NCBI GenBank assembly: GCA_020025275.1
Contig: JAHHSI010000010.1
Span: 1-64,000, forward strand
Source: Oscillospiraceae bacterium
GTDB lineage: Bacteria; Bacillota; Clostridia; Oscillospirales; Oscillospiraceae
Length of the DNA stretch: 64,000 bases
Reading direction: 5' to 3'
Made by a program: the position numbers and the translations under genes. Shown here piece after piece: positions 7,706-16,725 of the stretch. The notes below the pieces were generated by a model. That model searched no databases. It was not told where the DNA came from and was given only the letters and a program-made list of their open reading frames with translations. Numbering within the stretch: position 1 is the first letter of the stretch; each line of letters starts with the position of its first letter.

Positions 7706-7746
7706 GAGCAAGGGGGCAATGGCCTGCTTGCTGCAAGCGTAATACG

Positions 7747-7778
7747 GACGCTTCGACAAGAGTCGAAGCGTCTTTTTT
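7747..7778 (+). terminator. Riboswitch expression-platform terminator
   Basis: A perfect 11-bp stem (GACGCTTCGAC with its complement), loop AAGA and six T lie ~40 bases after the aptamer and ~190 bases before the start codon. Its position implies that cobalamin binding turns transcription off. Confidence 0.9.
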
Positions 7779-7966
7779 CGTTTATCGCCGCCCGCTCCGA
7801 CGTACAGGGGCGGGCGGAAACGGTTTTCCACAGTGGTGCGGTGCAGCAAGAGCGACGGCGGGAGACCCTGTTTTCAGACGGTGCCAGTGGGAAAGGAGGC
7901 GAGGACCCCGAAGCAGAAGCCATAGGACTATCGGCACGATAGCAAGTAAGGAAAGGAGAGATTGAT

Positions 7967-10900
7967 ATGCAGCATAAACGGACAAGACGGCTGTTTTCGG
8001 CGCTGCTGGCCCTGATGATGGTGGTCAGTCTGCTGCCGGTTTCGGTATTTGCCCAGACACCGGAGGCGGAGACGCCCACAGCCATCACCGCGACACTGGC
8101 GGAGACGCCGCATATGTGCGACGGTGTACTGATTGCACAGCAAGGGGATACGTATCGCCTGCAGGCGGTGGATCAGAACGGCCGGGAGACGCCGGTCATC
8201 TGGAGCTGCCCGCGCTATATGAACAGTGTTTCTCTGGACAAGGATACGGGCGCTTTTACCATTGTCAAGGGACTCTACGGCGGTGACAGCACCGGCTATT
8301 ATACATTTACGGCCACCTCTGTGCTGGACCCCAGTGTGAGCGGAGAAGTGACCGTGAAGGCGGCAGGATACCGTTTTTCACAGGAGATGAGAAACAAGCG
8401 GGAAAGCTTTGCACAGGACGGACAGGAAGAGGAGATCGTCTCTTTGCATGGCGGCGTGGACGGTCATACGACGTGGACCTATGACAAAGAGGCCATCAAG
8501 GAGTTTGCCAGCGTGGTTCAGGATCCGGGCAAGGCGGGCGAGATCCGGTTTCGTTTTTCCCGTCCCGGTACCGTGAAGGTGTCCTTTGCACTGGATTTTG
8601 ACGAGACGATGAGCGATACTGCCACCATTACAGTGGGCGGTGTGGCGGTGGTGGACAGCACGGGCGCGGCCCAAAAGACCCGTCTCTCTTTTGATGAGGG
8701 CACGGGAACCACGGCCCAGCTGACGGCCTACTGCGAAGAGGGGCACAGGATCACCGCATGGGAGAGCGAGAATGACCGCATCGTCACCGTAGACCCTACG
8801 GGAAAGATCACGGCCACAGGCATCGGCACGGCGCAGATCACTGCGGTGGACGATCAGGGGAAACGGGGCGGGATCCGCGTGGTGGTCTCCTCGGAGAACA
8901 CGCCGCTCTTTGAGCGCTTTGAATGGGACCCCTGGGTTTTTCAGTGGGGACAGTGGGAGGAAGGGGAGACCTTTCAGCCGCTGAAAAAAGAGTATGCGCT
9001 GACCCTCACCAGCTACAGCACCAACCAAATGACCATCCGGCCGGAAACGACATACAACGATGAGAAGTTTCAGGCGGCGGCCGCGTATACTGACCGGTTC
9101 GGAACGCCGCAGACGGTGGAGATCAAGAGCGGAGCGGCCAGTGTGCTCAAGGACATTCCTTTTGGAACATCAGATGTGGTGGTCACGATCTACGAGCGGG
9201 GCCATGCCGACCATGCCACCAGCTATATCTTTCATGTGACGCGCCCCTATGACACGTCCGACGGCATCGCCTCCGGCGGGGTCCGCTTGGTCCCGGAGGG
9301 GCGGGCGCTCTCTGCGCTCCGCTATCTGAACCAGCCGGAAGGCACCATGTTCCGGGCGGACGAGACAGGAACGGCGGGCACATCGACAGGCGTGGTGGAC
9401 AGAATACGGAACTACCGCACCTATCTGCTGGAGGGGACCAAGGTCTTTCAGCTGGAGTTGGCGGGCAAGACGGAGTACGTCCATCTCCGCTACAAGGCCG
9501 GTGACGCCGAGCCGTGGACGGAGATGACGCCGGCGAGCAAGAGAACAGCCGCCGTGACCGTTCCCGATGGCGGAGCGACCCAGGTCACCTTCCAGACCAT
9601 CTCCGACAAGGTCTATCGGGAGAATGCGGCGGCGGGCAAGGACCCCTTTGACGGCGCCGCCAGAACCTTCCGCGTATGGGTGGAGGCCGTGGAGGGGAAG
9701 AGCGGCGATGTCCAGATCCTGACGGCCCAGAGCGATCGGGGGGACTGGTATCCCGCCTTCCGGCCGGATCACTACAGCTACAACCTTGTGGACAAGGCAG
9801 ACGAAGCTGCGGCGAAAGTCACATTTACGGCGCCGGAGACGGCACAGGTCAAGCGTGGGAAGGACCCGCTTGCAAAGGACAGTGCCGGAAAGTATACGGT
9901 GCAAGTCGATGGCCCGGTGGAGATCACACTGGAATCGGCGGATGGAAAGATCACCAACACCTATCGTTTTAACCGGGTGCAGCGCTCGGATCAATACGAC
10001 GTGCCCGACCGGGTGACGGACTATCTGTGCATTAACAGCCAGTATACCAACGCTGTCACTTTTGGCGGAGAGCCGGAGCGGACTCTGTCCGGCAGCCTGA
10101 AGTCGCTGGGGAACTTCGGCGGCTACATCACCTACTATTACGAAGAGCCACTCCAAAACAATCCCAATAACCCCTATGGCGTGGACTTTTTCGTCTATGG
10201 AAACGCCAATGTGGAGAGCGGCGGCAGCGGCTACGGCTTCTTTGAGCCCGGACAGGTCTGGGTGTCGGAGACCGGCGAGGACTGGTATGCGCTGGCCGGA
10301 AGCGAGCACTATGAAAAGGACACAATCTGGGACTACGAGGTGACGTATACCGAGCATCAGGGCCGCACTGCGTGGCGTGATAACTACGGCCACACGGAGG
10401 CCGATGCGGCCGGCACGGCTCAGTGGATTGATCCGGCGAAATATCCGATGCACACCTTTGCAGAGGAGAGCGTCACCCTCCGGGGCATTCTGCTGCCGGC
10501 GGGGGATGACGGGACCATCGTGGGCAACGGCAAGAGCCATGCCAACCACGTGGCCTGGGGATATGCCGACGCCTTTGCCAACGGCAAGCTGGGTGAGGCG
10601 GTGAACCCCTATCAGGAAAACAGCGACATGGCCAGACAAAAGCCTATCAATGGCTTCGATCTGGCGTGGGCTGTGGACGATTCGGGAAATCCCGTGGCGG
10701 TGGACAACGTCCACTATGTCAAGGTGGTCACGGCCTCCAACCTCTGGCACAGTTCCTTTAAAGAGAAATCCACGGAAGTGTCGTATGTGATGCGGGCCGA
10801 CGCCAAGGACACGCCTGTGGGAAAGACGGCGGCCCCCACCGGTGTGACCATCAGCGACGGCGCCCGGAGCAAGACCATGGCGCTGAGCGATGCCAAGCAG

Positions 10901-13279
10901 ATCTATGAGCTGAACGTGGGAGATATGAAGTATGTCTCCTTGCAGGTCAACGGCACGGCGGAGAACGACAACATCTATGTCAACGACGTGCGCCTTGCAC
11001 CCGGACAGGCGGCAGAGGGCATCAGGGTCACCCAAGAGGGCGGTGAGACACTGGTGCGCATCATCGTCCAAAGCGGGGAAAAGGAGCCGGCACTGTATCT
11101 TCTGAAACTGACGGGGACGGCACAGGAGGGCACGGAGCTGCTTGGCGGCATGAAGGTCACGGTGGACGGGATTGCCCGTTCGGCAGAAACGTCCGATGGA
11201 CAGACGTACACCATGACGGTGGGCCACCGGATCGACGCCGTGGGCCTTGTGCCGGTCAAAGAGCCGGCCACGACATATACCGTCAACGGAGAAGCGCCCA
11301 AGGCCAGCTATCCTCTGCAATACGGCAGCAATGAATTTGTGGTGCGCGCTGTCTCCGGTACCGCGGAGCAGACGGTCCGGCTGATCGTGGTGCGCGAAAA
11401 TGCCCCGGAGATATCGGATCGGACGATCACGGTGCATTTTGCGCTGTACGGCGACCACAAGCACGGCGATACAGGCGATTGTCATCTGTATGGCGACGGA
11501 GCGGAGGATCTGCAGCTGTGGCTGCCTGCGGCCGAGATCACCGTGCCGGAAAATGCGGTGGTCCTGGATGTCTTTGAAAAGGCGCTGGGAGAGCAGTTTG
11601 CCTATGTCAATGCCGGGGGAAACTACATTTCCTCCATTCGCGGTCTGGCAGAATTTGACAATGGCCCCAATTCCGGCTGGATGTATCTTGTGAACGGAGC
11701 CTATGCTGCGTTCGGTGTTGCCGAGCAGAAGGTCCATGACGGAGATACCATTATTTTCCATTATACGGACGACTATACCAGGGAAGAAAAGCTAAGCGGC
11801 GAGAACAAGGAGAAAGTGGCTGCGGTGGAATCGCTGATCGATGCGATCGTGCTCCCGGTTACGTTGGAGAGCGAGACGGCCATCGCGGCGGCCCGTGCGG
11901 CCTATGACGCCCTGCCTGCTGCGCTGCAGGCGCAGGTGGCCAATTATGACAAGCTGCGCCGCAGTGAAACGGCGCTTGCCGAGCTCAAGGCCACGGAGAG
12001 CGACAAGAAGGCCGCCAAGGATGTGGAGGAGCAGATCGCAGCCATCGGCCCGGTCACATTGGCGTCGGCAGAGCAGATCGCGGCGGCCCGCGCAGCCTAT
12101 GAGGCCTTGACGGCGACTCAGAAAGAGCTGGTGGGGAATGTGGCGCAGCTGGCGGCGGCGGAGAGCAAGCTGCAGCAGCTGAAAAACGGCCCGGTGGAGG
12201 CCATCTACAAGACCGTAGGCCAGCATCTGGAGTCGCTCGCTGCCGCACAGGTGCCTGACGTGGCTTCGGTGGGCGGCGAGTGGCTGGTTCTGGGACTGGC
12301 CCGCAGCGGCAGAGCGGTTCCAGCATCGTATAATGAGCGTGTCCTCGCCTATGTGCAGGCCAACATCAACGAGGCGCAGCAGCTCCACCGCACCAAAGCA
12401 ACGGAGAACGCGCGGGTGATCCTTGCGCTGACCGCCCTTGGCCGCGATGTTACCGATGTGGGCGGACATGATCTCCTGCGGGGGCTTACGGATATGAGCT
12501 ATCTGAACAAACAGGGTCTGAACGGTCCTGTGTGGGCGCTGATCGCTTTTGATGCCCACGGCTATGCCATCCCCGCCAACCCTGGGGCTAAGGAGCAGGT
12601 CACTCGTGAGGTACTGGTGGAGCGGATTTTGGCGGCACAGAATCCGGACGGCGGCTGGTCGCTGTCGGAGGGAGAGCGTAGCGATCCCGATATGACGGCC
12701 ATGGCCCTGCAGGCACTGGCGCCCTATGCAGCCACGCAGGAGCGCTGCGGTGCGGCGGTGGAGAAGGCGCTGGTCTGGCTGAGCTATGTCCAGACGGAAA
12801 AGGGAACATTCGGCACACAGCAGCCCAATGGAACCGTGACCGAGAGCAGCGAGTCCACCGCGCAGGTGGTGGTGGCGCTGTGCTCGCTGGGAATCGATCC
12901 CATGAACGATGCCCGCTTTGTCAAGAACGGCCTGAGCGCAGTCGATGCCCTGTGCAGCTTTGCCGTGGAGAATGGATTTGCCCATCAGGCAGGCGAGGGG
13001 TATGACCAGATGGCCACCGAGCAGGGCTACTATGCACTGGCGGCCTATTTCCGGCTGCGAGAGGGCAAGACGGCCCTCTATGATATGTCCGATGTGACGA
13101 TAGGCACCGGAACGGAGCCTGCACTGCCGGAGACTCCGGCCGCACCGGACACCGCAGATGGGACACCGTCTACCGGCGATGAACGCCCTGTGGAACGATA
13201 CGCTGTGGCGGCAGGCACCACGGTGCTGGCCGCGGCATGGCTGTTTGTTCGGCAACGAAAGCGCCGTACTGACAGGTAA
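7967..13279 (+). CDS. Giant surface protein with transcobalamin-like C-terminal domains
   Basis: The protein has 1770 residues. A signal peptide ends near residue 28 (VSVFAQ). Ig-like modules follow, including a Big_2-type repeat near 270-306. Residues ~680-945 resemble a module of bacterial cell-surface proteins (FFVYGNANV, WYALAGSEHY, FDLAWAVDDSG). A DUF4430/transcobalamin-C-like domain spans ~1148-1270 (NSGWMYLVNGAYAAFGV, HDGDTIIFHYTDDY). Two similar helical repeats (~1283-1408) and an alpha/alpha toroid of the prenyltransferase/cobalamin-binding type follow (~1410-1705; NPDGGWSLSEGE, STAQVVVALCSLGIDP). The tail has Thr-Pro-Ser-Thr-Gly-Asp (1733-1738), a hydrophobic helix and RKRRTDR, like a sortase signal. 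With the upstream riboswitch it is very probably a cell-surface cobalamin-capture protein; ligand binding is inference. GGAAAGGAGAG precedes the ATG. Confidence 0.9.
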   Translation: MQHKRTRRLFSALLALMMVVSLLPVSVFAQTPEAETPTAITATLAETPHMCDGVLIAQQGDTYRLQAVDQNGRETPVIWSCPRYMNSVSLDKDTGAFTIVKGLYGGDSTGYYTFTATSVLDPSVSGEVTVKAAGYRFSQEMRNKRESFAQDGQEEEIVSLHGGVDGHTTWTYDKEAIKEFASVVQDPGKAGEIRFRFSRPGTVKVSFALDFDETMSDTATITVGGVAVVDSTGAAQKTRLSFDEGTGTTAQLTAYCEEGHRITAWESENDRIVTVDPTGKITATGIGTAQITAVDDQGKRGGIRVVVSSENTPLFERFEWDPWVFQWGQWEEGETFQPLKKEYALTLTSYSTNQMTIRPETTYNDEKFQAAAAYTDRFGTPQTVEIKSGAASVLKDIPFGTSDVVVTIYERGHADHATSYIFHVTRPYDTSDGIASGGVRLVPEGRALSALRYLNQPEGTMFRADETGTAGTSTGVVDRIRNYRTYLLEGTKVFQLELAGKTEYVHLRYKAGDAEPWTEMTPASKRTAAVTVPDGGATQVTFQTISDKVYRENAAAGKDPFDGAARTFRVWVEAVEGKSGDVQILTAQSDRGDWYPAFRPDHYSYNLVDKADEAAAKVTFTAPETAQVKRGKDPLAKDSAGKYTVQVDGPVEITLESADGKITNTYRFNRVQRSDQYDVPDRVTDYLCINSQYTNAVTFGGEPERTLSGSLKSLGNFGGYITYYYEEPLQNNPNNPYGVDFFVYGNANVESGGSGYGFFEPGQVWVSETGEDWYALAGSEHYEKDTIWDYEVTYTEHQGRTAWRDNYGHTEADAAGTAQWIDPAKYPMHTFAEESVTLRGILLPAGDDGTIVGNGKSHANHVAWGYADAFANGKLGEAVNPYQENSDMARQKPINGFDLAWAVDDSGNPVAVDNVHYVKVVTASNLWHSSFKEKSTEVSYVMRADAKDTPVGKTAAPTGVTISDGARSKTMALSDAKQIYELNVGDMKYVSLQVNGTAENDNIYVNDVRLAPGQAAEGIRVTQEGGETLVRIIVQSGEKEPALYLLKLTGTAQEGTELLGGMKVTVDGIARSAETSDGQTYTMTVGHRIDAVGLVPVKEPATTYTVNGEAPKASYPLQYGSNEFVVRAVSGTAEQTVRLIVVRENAPEISDRTITVHFALYGDHKHGDTGDCHLYGDGAEDLQLWLPAAEITVPENAVVLDVFEKALGEQFAYVNAGGNYISSIRGLAEFDNGPNSGWMYLVNGAYAAFGVAEQKVHDGDTIIFHYTDDYTREEKLSGENKEKVAAVESLIDAIVLPVTLESETAIAAARAAYDALPAALQAQVANYDKLRRSETALAELKATESDKKAAKDVEEQIAAIGPVTLASAEQIAAARAAYEALTATQKELVGNVAQLAAAESKLQQLKNGPVEAIYKTVGQHLESLAAAQVPDVASVGGEWLVLGLARSGRAVPASYNERVLAYVQANINEAQQLHRTKATENARVILALTALGRDVTDVGGHDLLRGLTDMSYLNKQGLNGPVWALIAFDAHGYAIPANPGAKEQVTREVLVERILAAQNPDGGWSLSEGERSDPDMTAMALQALAPYAATQERCGAAVEKALVWLSYVQTEKGTFGTQQPNGTVTESSESTAQVVVALCSLGIDPMNDARFVKNGLSAVDALCSFAVENGFAHQAGEGYDQMATEQGYYALAAYFRLREGKTALYDMSDVTIGTGTEPALPETPAAPDTADGTPSTGDERPVERYAVAAGTTVLAAAWLFVRQRKRRTDR

Positions 13280-13339
13280 TGTTCGTGGAGATTCCGGGCG
13301 GCGGGGAAGCTACCTTCCTTTCCGGCCGGAGCGCTGTGG

Positions 13340-13729
13340 ATGAGCGATGAAGAAATGGCGGCTGCTGCGCCGGGGACGGGGAACCGCCCTTCGGGCAGCA
13401 GAGGCCGGAAAGCTGCGGGGGCGTCTTGCCCCCGCAGCGGCGCTTTTGGGTATGTTTGGCGCCTCCGTGGGTGTTTTCTTTGCGGGTGTTTCCCGATTGG
13501 TGCTTTCAATGCCGCAGCTGTGCACAAAGACGGTCGCTCCCGGTGCTGCGGCTGTCCGGCATCGGGTGCTGGCTCAAGTCTGGCAGTTTTCGGAATTGAT
13601 GCTTTTGATGCAGCGGCCATTCACAAAGACGGCCGCTTCCTGACGGCGCATGACTCCCGGACGGTATTTTCTGCGCCCCCGCTGTATCTTTCGGAAGTCC
13701 CTGCCAATGGGGACGCTGGTGCCGTTTGA
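13340..13729 (+). CDS. Doubtful ORF with an internal repeat in the gap 13280-13917
   Basis: This 129-residue frame has no clear ribosome site and a composition unlike a folded protein (Ala/Gly/Cys rich). It does contain two copies of a short repeat, GAFNAAAVHKDGR and DAFDAAAIHKDGR. Five of the eight codons that differ between the copies change only at the third position without changing the amino acid, which hints at past coding selection. The rest of 13280-13917 carries only the ribosome site and a weak -10-like TAGAAT (13841) for the MATE gene. It may be a decayed surface-protein fragment or chance. Confidence 0.22.
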   Translation: MSDEEMAAAAPGTGNRPSGSRGRKAAGASCPRSGAFGYVWRLRGCFLCGCFPIGAFNAAAVHKDGRSRCCGCPASGAGSSLAVFGIDAFDAAAIHKDGRFLTAHDSRTVFSAPPLYLSEVPANGDAGAV

Positions 13730-13917
13730 CGGAACTGCAGCAGTCCGGCGGGGCAAAAACAGCGCAGAGGAACCAAATTCCGACGGATTTTTCTTCGTTT
13801 ATAAGCTACTTTGCAAGTGGCACTTCGACTGACTTTGTGATAGAATAAAAAAGAAGTGTTGGAAAAGGGATCCTGCCGTGTATGCAGGGTCTTTCTTGTT
13901 GCGTGGGAGGTCAGGGT

Positions 13918-15261
13918 ATGAACAAGAATAAAACGCTGATGACGGAGGGCGCCATCTGGAAAACATTGGTACGATTTGCGTTTCCACTGTTTCTGGGTGG
14001 AATGTTTCAGCAGCTCTACAACACGGTGGACGCATGGGTAGTGGGCCGGTTTTGCGGCGATAATGCCTTGGCGGCCGTCAGCTCCTCCGGAAGCCTGATC
14101 TTTTTGCTGGTGGGGTTCTTTCAGGGCGTGTTTATGGGCGGCAGCGTGGTTATTTCCAACCGCTACGGCGCCCAAAATAAGGAGGGCGTGGATAAGGCGG
14201 TCCACACGCTTGTGACCTTCTCGTTGGTCATCGGTATCCTGCTGTCGATCCTGGGTGTGCTCTTTACGCCGGTGATCCTGCGCTGGATGGGGACACCTGC
14301 CAACGTCATGCCGGAATCCGTGCTGTACTTCCGGATCTTTTGCTCCGGAATGTTGGCGCTGATCCTCTATAACACGGCCACGGGCATCTTTCAGGCCTTG
14401 GGAGACAGCCGCCACCCTCTCTACTATCTGATCATCGCCTCGGGCACCAATGTGGTGCTGGACCTGCTGTTTGTGGCGGTGCTGGACGGCGGTGTGGCCG
14501 GTGCGGCACTGGCCACGGTACTGGGGCAGCTGGTCAGCGCCGTACTGGCGTTTGCCCATTTGATGAGTGGGAAGTTCGTGGTGCGCATCCGCCTGCGAAA
14601 TCTGTGGCCGGATCGCAAGCTCCTCTTCCAGATTTTCCGTCTGGGATTTCCCAGTGGTGTCCAGAATAGCGTCATCGCCATCGCCAACGTGGTGGTGCAG
14701 AGCAAGATCAACACCTTCGGTGATCTGGCCATGGCCGGTTGTGGCAGCTACTTCAAAGTGGAGGGCTTTGTGTTCTTGCCCATTACCAGTCTTACGCTGG
14801 CCATGACCACCTTCATCAGTCAGAATATGGGGGCCGGAAAGCTGGAGCGGGCCCGCTCCGGTGCCCGTCAGGGGACGCTGATGACAGTGGCACTGGCTGA
14901 AGTGGTGGGTGTACTGTTCTTTTTCTGCGCTCCGCAGCTGATTGCCTTTTTCAGCGAAACGCCGGATGTGATCGACTTTGGCGTGCGGCAGGCACGGGTG
15001 GAAACGCTGTTCTACTGCCTGCTGGCCCTCTCCCATGGCTGCGCCGCCACGCTCCGCGGTGCCGGACGCCCCATTATTCCTATGGTCATTATGTTGGCTG
15101 TCTGGTGCGTGTTCCGCATCATCTATATTACGGTGGCGCTGTGGTTTGTTCCTCAGATCGAGGTGCTCTTCACCGCCTATCCTCTGACATGGGCCATCAG
15201 TTCGCTGCTCTTCCTGATTGAGCTGAAGCGGAAGGACTGGACGAAAAATAAAATTTTCTGA
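13918..15261 (+). CDS. MATE-family multidrug/toxin exporter
   Basis: The protein has 447 residues and about twelve membrane segments in two homologous halves, the normal size for the family. The N-terminus shows the MATE pattern PLFLGGMFQQLYNTVDAWVVGRFCGDNALAAVSSS; the second half repeats it (GFPSGVQNSVIAIANVVVQSKIN). Proteins of this group expel drugs, cationic dyes or metabolites using Na+ or H+ gradients. The ATG at 13918 is chosen because GGGAGG lies eight bases before it. It is a single-gene unit closed by the terminator at 15281. The substrate is unknown. Confidence 0.93.
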   Translation: MNKNKTLMTEGAIWKTLVRFAFPLFLGGMFQQLYNTVDAWVVGRFCGDNALAAVSSSGSLIFLLVGFFQGVFMGGSVVISNRYGAQNKEGVDKAVHTLVTFSLVIGILLSILGVLFTPVILRWMGTPANVMPESVLYFRIFCSGMLALILYNTATGIFQALGDSRHPLYYLIIASGTNVVLDLLFVAVLDGGVAGAALATVLGQLVSAVLAFAHLMSGKFVVRIRLRNLWPDRKLLFQIFRLGFPSGVQNSVIAIANVVVQSKINTFGDLAMAGCGSYFKVEGFVFLPITSLTLAMTTFISQNMGAGKLERARSGARQGTLMTVALAEVVGVLFFFCAPQLIAFFSETPDVIDFGVRQARVETLFYCLLALSHGCAATLRGAGRPIIPMVIMLAVWCVFRIIYITVALWFVPQIEVLFTAYPLTWAISSLLFLIELKRKDWTKNKIF

Positions 15262-15280
15262 TCCGACAGCGGAGCAGAGA

Positions 15281-15311
15281 AAGGCGTGATCCTGCAGGAT
15301 CACGCCTTTTG
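15281..15311 (+). terminator. Intrinsic terminator of the MATE gene
   Basis: A 12-bp stem (AAGGCGTGATCC with its complement) and loop TGCA are followed by TTTT. Confidence 0.85.
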
Positions 15312-15400
15312 TGCGCTTTGCGGACCACCGGCAGTCAAGAAGATGCCGCACGGCGGCCGGGACGGGTGACGTCGGGGAGGTCTGAGTCGGGATCTTTTTC

Positions 15401-15429
15401 TTGAATCGGGGCGGGAGCGGTCGTATAAT
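15401..15429 (+). promoter_or_regulatory. Promoter of the AraC-family gene
   Basis: TTGAAT and TATAAT are separated by exactly 17 bases, ~60 bases before the start codon. Confidence 0.8.
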
Positions 15430-15493
15430 AAAAGTGATTTGTGTTATAAACCATGGGGAAGATATGGTAAGACATGGGAAGGAGGGTGATCTG

Positions 15494-16561
15494 ATGCAGA
15501 ATATGGAACTATACTATGATTTTTCCGGACAGAAATTCGGCTATCCGCTGAGCCTGAGCATCAATGGCTTTTCACGGAATATCTTTTCCCGGCAATCGAG
15601 TTTGGAGATCTCCTATGTGCTGAAAGGGACATACGAGGTTGTCACTACGGAGTTTTCCTATACACTTCAGGAACGGGATATGGTTGTTATTGCTCCCGAT
15701 GACATCCATATGCTGCACAAAAAAGAACCCGGTGATGCGGGGATTATCCTGACCATCCATATTGATTTCAGCCGTATGGCGGGGGCTATGGTGGGTGACA
15801 TCCACACCGGTTTTCGCACGGCGATCTGCACAGAGCAACGCAATCGGGAATCCTATTTCCGACTGCGAAGCAAGATGGGTGAGCTGGCGCAGGAGTTGAT
15901 GGCGGAGAGCAACGATCTCTACCACATGAATGTCATCATGATGGAGATCCTGCACATCGCCGCATCGGAGACAGCGTTTTCTGTAGATGATCTTCCGCTC
16001 CACACGGACTACCACGAGAATTATATGAAGGCGATCAAATACATCGACGGCCACTATCAGGAGCATCTGACACTGGGGGATATGGCCCGGCAGCTGTCGT
16101 TCAGCCCCTCCTATACCTCCAAGCTGATGAAGCGCTTCACCGGCCTTCCTTTTGTGAAGTATCTGGCCTATGTCCGGGTGCGGGCGTCACTGGAGACGCT
16201 GCTGGAGGGAAGGGAGAGCATCGAGAAGATCGCACTGGACTATGGGCTGCCCAGCTCCAAGGCCTACACCGAGGTGTTTCGGGAACTCTACGGCATTGTG
16301 CCCAGTGCCTATCGCAAGCAGTTTCAGAAGAACATGAAGTACAGCGAGGGCGAGGACAAGCAGAAGATGGTGCTCGACCGGGAACAGAAGGAGCTGCTGC
16401 GGCATCTGGTGGAAGAACAGGCGCAGGTGCTCTATTGCAGCGAAGGGCTGTCTCTGCAAAAAGAGGGGGAGGAGCTGCGGCTGACGGTGGACCGGGGACG
16501 GGTGGAGATCGACCCGACGCCGGAGGGCGGTATGGTCCTGAGGATCTCGAAGGAAACGTGA
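15494..16561 (+). CDS. AraC-family transcriptional regulator with a C-terminal extension
   Basis: The protein has 355 residues. The N-terminal half is a cupin-like sensing domain (SLEISYVLKGTYEV, ERDMVVIAPDDIHMLHKKEPGD, ILTIHIDF). The AraC double helix-turn-helix spans ~175-275 (HLTLGDMARQLSFSPSYTSKLMKRFTG and SIEKIALDYGLPSSKAYTEVFRELYGIVPSAYRK). A further ~70 residues follow, with a charged helical segment (KQKMVLDREQKELLRHLVEE) and short beta-like strands; ordinary AraC proteins end soon after the HTH. GGAGG lies before the ATG at 15494. The flavoenzyme gene 160 bases downstream on the same strand is its probable target (inference). Confidence 0.92.
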   Translation: MQNMELYYDFSGQKFGYPLSLSINGFSRNIFSRQSSLEISYVLKGTYEVVTTEFSYTLQERDMVVIAPDDIHMLHKKEPGDAGIILTIHIDFSRMAGAMVGDIHTGFRTAICTEQRNRESYFRLRSKMGELAQELMAESNDLYHMNVIMMEILHIAASETAFSVDDLPLHTDYHENYMKAIKYIDGHYQEHLTLGDMARQLSFSPSYTSKLMKRFTGLPFVKYLAYVRVRASLETLLEGRESIEKIALDYGLPSSKAYTEVFRELYGIVPSAYRKQFQKNMKYSEGEDKQKMVLDREQKELLRHLVEEQAQVLYCSEGLSLQKEGEELRLTVDRGRVEIDPTPEGGMVLRISKET

Positions 16562-16590
16562 GAGGACGTTTCCTTCAGAGGTCCTTTTTT
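16549..16590 (+). terminator. Terminator at the end of the AraC gene
   Basis: An 11-bp stem (GAAGGAAACGT with its complement) overlaps the stop codon; the T run comes eight bases after it, beyond a second short AGGAC/GTCCT pairing. It may be leaky. Confidence 0.55.
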
Positions 16591-16661
16591 GTTGTCTGTA
16601 GGTGAAAAGAAGAGGGCAGAAGTCAAAAACAGGACAAAAAACGACGGCTGATATCTGCCGC

Positions 16662-16695
16662 AGAGAGCGAAAGAGAGCGGAAGATATGATACAAT
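16662..16695 (+). promoter_or_regulatory. Candidate activator-dependent promoter of the flavoenzyme gene
   Basis: TACAAT at 16690-16695 can serve as a -10 box, but no -35 consensus is present. Two direct AGAGAGCG repeats (16662-16669 and 16672-16679), spaced one helical turn, occupy that place. This would fit activation by the adjacent AraC protein; unproven. Confidence 0.4.
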
Positions 16696-16725
16696 ACAGA
16701 CAATCAAAGAAAGGAGACGCGCAAG

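Noticed and set aside
9170..11761. Long minus-strand open frame inside the surface-protein gene
   Set aside because: It is antisense to a gene with clear domains; GC-rich third positions on the plus strand suppress stops in the reverse frame. It has no ribosome site and His/Gln/Leu-rich nonsense composition.
13621..15351. 576-codon minus-strand frame opposite the MATE gene
   Set aside because: Low-complexity Gln/His/Arg composition, no start signal, and complete overlap with a textbook MATE exporter.
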